Below are positions 60,645 to 64,000 of a stretch of 64,000 bases of DNA, one piece after another. A model generated the notes under the pieces. It saw nothing but the letters and a program-made list of their open reading frames with translations. It was not told the origin of the DNA and searched no databases. Origin of the DNA: Piliocolobus tephrosceles (Eukaryota; Chordata; Mammalia; Primates; Cercopithecidae); assembly GCF_002776525.5 (NCBI RefSeq), contig NC_045436.1:54042254-54106253 (forward strand). Direction: 5' to 3'. The position numbers were made by a program, and so were the translations under genes. The stretch's first letter is position 1. Each line of letters starts with the position of its first letter.

Positions 60645-61463
60645 CATGGGCTCCACAAGGTCATTGATGACAACAATGTCTCTCATCTGTAGCTGGAGAC
60701 AGAGATGGAGGCTCTCAAAGAGGAACTGCTCTTCCTGAAGAGCCATGAAAAGGAAGTAAAAGGCCTACAAGCCCAGACTGCCAGCTCTGGGTTGACCCTG
60801 GAGGTAGATGCCCCCAAATCTCAAGACCTTGCCAAGATGGTGGCAGGCATCCTGGCCCAATACGATGAGTTGACTCAGAAGAACCGAGAGGAGTTGAACA
60901 AGTGCTGGTCTCAGCAGATTGAAGGGAGTCCCACAGTGGTCACCACACAGTCCGCTGAGGATGGAGCTGTTGACATGAGGCTCACAGAGCTGAGACGTAC
61001 AGTCCAGTCCTTGGAGATCAACCTGGACTCGATGAGAAATCTGAAGTCCAGCTTGGAGACCAGCCTGAGGGAGGTGGAGGCCCCCTAAGCTCTGCAGATG
61101 GAGCTTCTCAACAGGATCCTGCTGCACCTGAAGCCGGCACTGACACAGATCAGGACAGAGGGGCAGCACCAGCCCAGGAGTACGAGGTTCTGCTGAACAT
61201 CAAGGTCAAGCTGGAGGAGGCTGAGATCGCCAACTACCGCCACCTGCTAGAAGACAGTGAGGACTTTAATTTTGGTGATGCCCTGGACAGCAGCAACTCC
61301 ATGTAAACCCTCCAAAGACCACCACACACCAGATAGTGGACGGTAAAGTGGTGTCTGAGACCAAAGACACCAAAGTTCTGAGACATTAAGCCAGCAGAAA
61401 CCGAGTACCCTTTGGGGAGCAGGAGGCCAATAAAAAATTCAGAGGTCAAAAAAAAAAAAAAAA
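60645..61463 (+). pseudogene. KRT18P: Keratin 18 processed pseudogene, 5'-truncated
   Basis: Intronless copy of the second half of keratin 18 mRNA: CATGGGCTCCACAAGGTCAT, then LETEMEALKEELLFLKSHEKE and VDAPKSQDLAKMVAGI (frame 60705-61088), followed by the coil-2 end, tail and 3' UTR. AATAAA is at 61429-61434 and a poly(A) run of 16 at 61448-61463. Keratin 18 is a type I intermediate filament protein of simple epithelia, pairing with keratin 8. Disabling changes include a TAG at 60690-60692, a TAA ending the frame at 61088 where the parent has an RYA segment, and frameshifts after about 61130. The 5' end stops exactly at the HERV-W LTR. Copies of KRT18 are common in primate genomes; this one carries no promoter of its own. 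Confidence 0.95.
61429..61434 (+). promoter_or_regulatory. Polyadenylation signal of KRT18 copy
   Basis: AATAAA, 14 bases before the poly(A) run, retained from the source mRNA. Confidence 0.9.
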
Positions 61464-61795
61464 GATTTTATGGTTTGTACTGTGTAACTTAACTCTGGCT
61501 TGCATGGTCTTAGGTTTTCTGTATAATTTTGGTGTTTTATTGCCATAGAGTATGCTTTGTCAGCTTTATGATCTCTGTTTTAACATTAATGCTGGTTAGC
61601 TGTACTTAAACTCCAAAACAGGGGAGTACAGGGAAGTATGGCTGACCTTTCTTCCCTTGTGGCATGGAATTCAGTTTTTCAGGTTTCTCTGGGATCCCCA
61701 TGGCCTATGGAGTGTTCATTCAGTCAGTCTGGGGACTATAGGATTTTATTTTTGATTTATGAACCCATCTTGAGTGCTTCTATATATATTCAAAG
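61464..61795 (+). mobile_element. ERV-derived repeat, second part
   Basis: GATTTTATGGTTTGTACTG, TTCTGTATAATTTTGGTG, TTAACATTAATGCTGGTTAGC and TCTCTTCCC-like text up to CATTCAGTCAGTCTGGGGAC. It appears to continue the repeat that broke off at 59891. The frame 61638-61847 is chance. Confidence 0.55.
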
Positions 61796-63080
61796 GCCCC
61801 ACAAGAAATTATATTTTTTACAAAGAGCAAGAATATTTGTTACATAAAAAAGAATATGTACCCTTAAGAAATAACCATAAACTTCAAATTAGATAAGATC
61901 ATATTGAAAACAGCAAGTCTGTATCCATCTACTTGTTAAAATTGGTAACAGATATGTTCTAAGGAAATTTAGCTAGTTATGATGGCTCTCTTATTTCTCA
62001 AATTAAAAATTTGACTGTTAAGGGTGATAGAGCTTACATGTGGTCATAGGGGAAATATATTTTTTAAGATATTTCTTTCCATCTTGAGGATATAATAAAT
62101 GTAAAATTCTTCAACTATTCCACTTTACTAGAAAAAAAGCCCTGAGGTTTAGGTTTCAGACCAAGTTAAATCATTTTTACCCTATAGGAAATAAACTGAA
62201 ATTTAAACTTAAATTATGTAGAAATTTTGCTTAAGAGTCCCTTTATTAGACCATGCTAATTGATGATTTCCACACTTACTTTCTAATTTAGCACTAATAA
62301 AATCATTCTATCAGACTAGACTGTAAGGGCTATTTATCATAATGTTCTGTTCACTAAATGGAAGCCTTATTTAAAGCATTTTACTTAAATCCAGCCACTT
62401 ACTATCAACCATTTTGTATCTTTTTATTTCTAAATCCAGAGGCAAAAATATCACTTAAGGTCTGAATTAAAATGTTTTCTAAAACAGTATTAAGTTATAT
62501 TCTTCATTCCTTATTTTAGATAAATTTGAGAAAGTTTAGAAACAAATCAATACTTTTCTTTTAATTTAAATTTGTATTTTAAATGTAGTAGTTACTGTAT
62601 CTGTCCACAGCATATTTTGACAATAATTCTTGAATGAATTGGAATTTTATTTAAAGTTGCCAAACAGGGATAAAATTCAAAGCCTTCATTATACCAGCAT
62701 TATCAAGTGAATACCATTAATATCCAATATCATTGTATCTTTAATGCTTTATGCATTAACTTGAGGTCTACTAATTAAAATTTTCTATTAATCGTTTTGA
62801 ACTTAGTTGAACTAGAGTTTTGCATTATTATCACATATTGTGGGGGGAAATCTGCAAGAATTTATTTTTAAGTACATGTTAAAATTAAAATAATCTATTT
62901 TCAAAACTTTAACTTCACAGATTAATATAAATAAGCAAATTAAGAGTTTACTTAGTGTTATTTATATTATTGTTTATTCAAGTTCACATTTTATGAACTA
63001 AAATTTTCTTCTTCCATCAACCTTGTTCAGATCATCACCACCTCTCAGCTGGGTGATTGAAGTAGTTTCCTACCTACTGT
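61796..63080. other. Unassigned AT-rich DNA
   Basis: No gene, RNA or confident repeat. Confidence 0.45.
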
Positions 63081-63617
63081 TGTTACCAGAGAGTGGTCCT
63101 GATCCAGACCCTAAGAGATGATTTATTAATATCACTCAAAAAAGAATTTCAGGCGAGTTCATAAAGTAAAAGCATGTTTATTAAGAAAGTAAAGAAATAA
63201 AGGAATGGCTGCTGTATAAGTAGAGCAAACTTGAGGGCTGCTGATTGCCCATTTCTGTGGTTATTTCTTGATTATATGCTAAACAAGGGGTAGATTATTC
63301 ATGCTTCCTTTTTTTAGACCATATGGGATAACTTTCTGATTTTCCCATAGCATTTGTAAACTGTCATGGTGAGGTGGGAACGTAGCAGTGAGGGTGACCA
63401 GAGGTCACTCTCATTGCTGTCTTGGTTTTAGCTGGTTTCTTTAAGGAGATCTGATTTATTAGCAAAGTCTTTATGATCTTTATCTTGTGCCAACTTCCTT
63501 TTTCATCCTGTGACTTAGAATGTCTAATGTCTGGGAATGCAGCCCAGTAGGTCTCAGCCTTATTTTATCCAGTCCCTGTTCAAGATGGAAGTGCTCTGAT
63601 TCAAATGCCTCTGAACA
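63081..63617 (-). mobile_element. ERV1-type solo LTR, minus strand
   Basis: Plus-strand text TGTTACCAGAGAGTGGTCC to ATGCCTCTGAACA. On the minus strand it holds a TTAATAAACATGC polyadenylation-signal region (63175-63187), GCATATAATCAAGAAATAACC and a start TGTTCAGAGGCATTTG. Flanks CTGT (63077-63080) and CTAT (63618-63621) fit a 4-bp duplication with one change. Family unresolved. Confidence 0.75.
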
Positions 63618-64000
63618 CTATAATACAATCGCCTTTCTCCAAAGCAGACAGTCATTTTAAGAAATCATAAACAAGATGATGTAATTCCTTGACTTAAACA
63701 CCTTCAATGGATTTGCATTGTACATAGAATTAAAACAGACCCTTAGCAGAACTTACCTGATTCAATTCCTGTTTACTGTTCTAACTTTACTTCAAACAAT
63801 ATTCTCTTTGGCTTAGTATGCAAATGTCCATGTTTCCTTTTGCAAGTCTTTGAGCAGCAATGCTCTTTCTTAGCTTTGAGGCTTCCTATATACTGCTATA
63901 TCTGCTCAGAAGGCTGTAACTCCTTTCATGAGGTATTTTTCCTGAATCTGTTCTTGACTTGTCGTATGCTATCCAAGTCTGACCATGCTAATGCCCATCC
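63618..64000. other. Unassigned DNA to window end
   Basis: Nothing recognised. Confidence 0.45.

Noticed and set aside
60705..61088. KRT18 frame as a functional gene
   Set aside because: It is 5'-truncated, intronless, has nonsense and frameshift changes and a poly(A) tail, so it is a processed pseudogene.
60765..61169. 134-codon minus-strand frame
   Set aside because: Antisense shadow of the KRT18 pseudogene.
1..64000. tRNA, snRNA, rRNA or microRNA genes
   Set aside because: I looked for the familiar 5' ends of U6, 7SK, Y RNA and 5S and for tRNA box text and saw none; covariance searches were not possible.

Overview
The window is primate nuclear DNA, AT-rich and gene-poor, and I see no intact host protein-coding gene in it. 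A young AluY at 11639 carries base choices that I associate with Old World monkey AluY copies. A HERV-W (LTR17-type) LTR at 59892 is known from catarrhine primates. Together they suggest an Old World monkey such as a macaque, baboon or guenon; species and chromosome cannot be named from the sequence. A 10-base run of N at 11967-11976 marks an assembly gap.

Layout. 1-10770 is mostly unassigned AT-rich DNA with an old L1 fragment (2160-3255) and an AluJ (7291-7578). 10774-12530 is an L1 with an inverted 5' part (twin priming), split by the AluY with its long AAAAG tail. 15560-16560 is a worn ERVL pol fragment. 17339-28755 is a near full-length HERV-L provirus on the minus strand, bounded by a perfect 5-bp target duplication (GCTAC). 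It has gag, protease, RT, integrase and dUTPase remnants, all broken. Inside it, 21937-26796, sits a shorter ERVK-class (betaretrovirus-like) provirus in the same orientation with its own LTRs, polypurine tract and internal deletions.

28761-50470 is a stretch of unassigned DNA with scattered repeats: a 5'-truncated L1PA at 33528 with a 12-bp duplication, an AluS at 35063, MaLR LTRs (THE1, MLT1, MST), an L1M remnant, a MER1-type hAT element with an 8-bp duplication, and several ERV1-like LTRs. 50470-59000 holds LTR sequence and a retroviral internal segment split by a near full-length primate L1 (52044-58804). That L1 appears to carry about 370 bp of 3'-transduced sequence. 59110-61790 holds an ERV-derived repeat interrupted by a HERV-W LTR that directly abuts a 5'-truncated KRT18 processed pseudogene. 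The last kilobases contain one more solo LTR (63081-63617).

No operon or pathway is present. The history is one of layered insertions: old MaLR and ERVL elements, then HERV-L, ERVK and L1P elements, then HERV-W, late L1PA and AluY. I found no convincing undescribed system. The most informative structures are the L1 3' transduction, the nested proviruses, the twin-primed L1 and the HERV-W/KRT18 junction.
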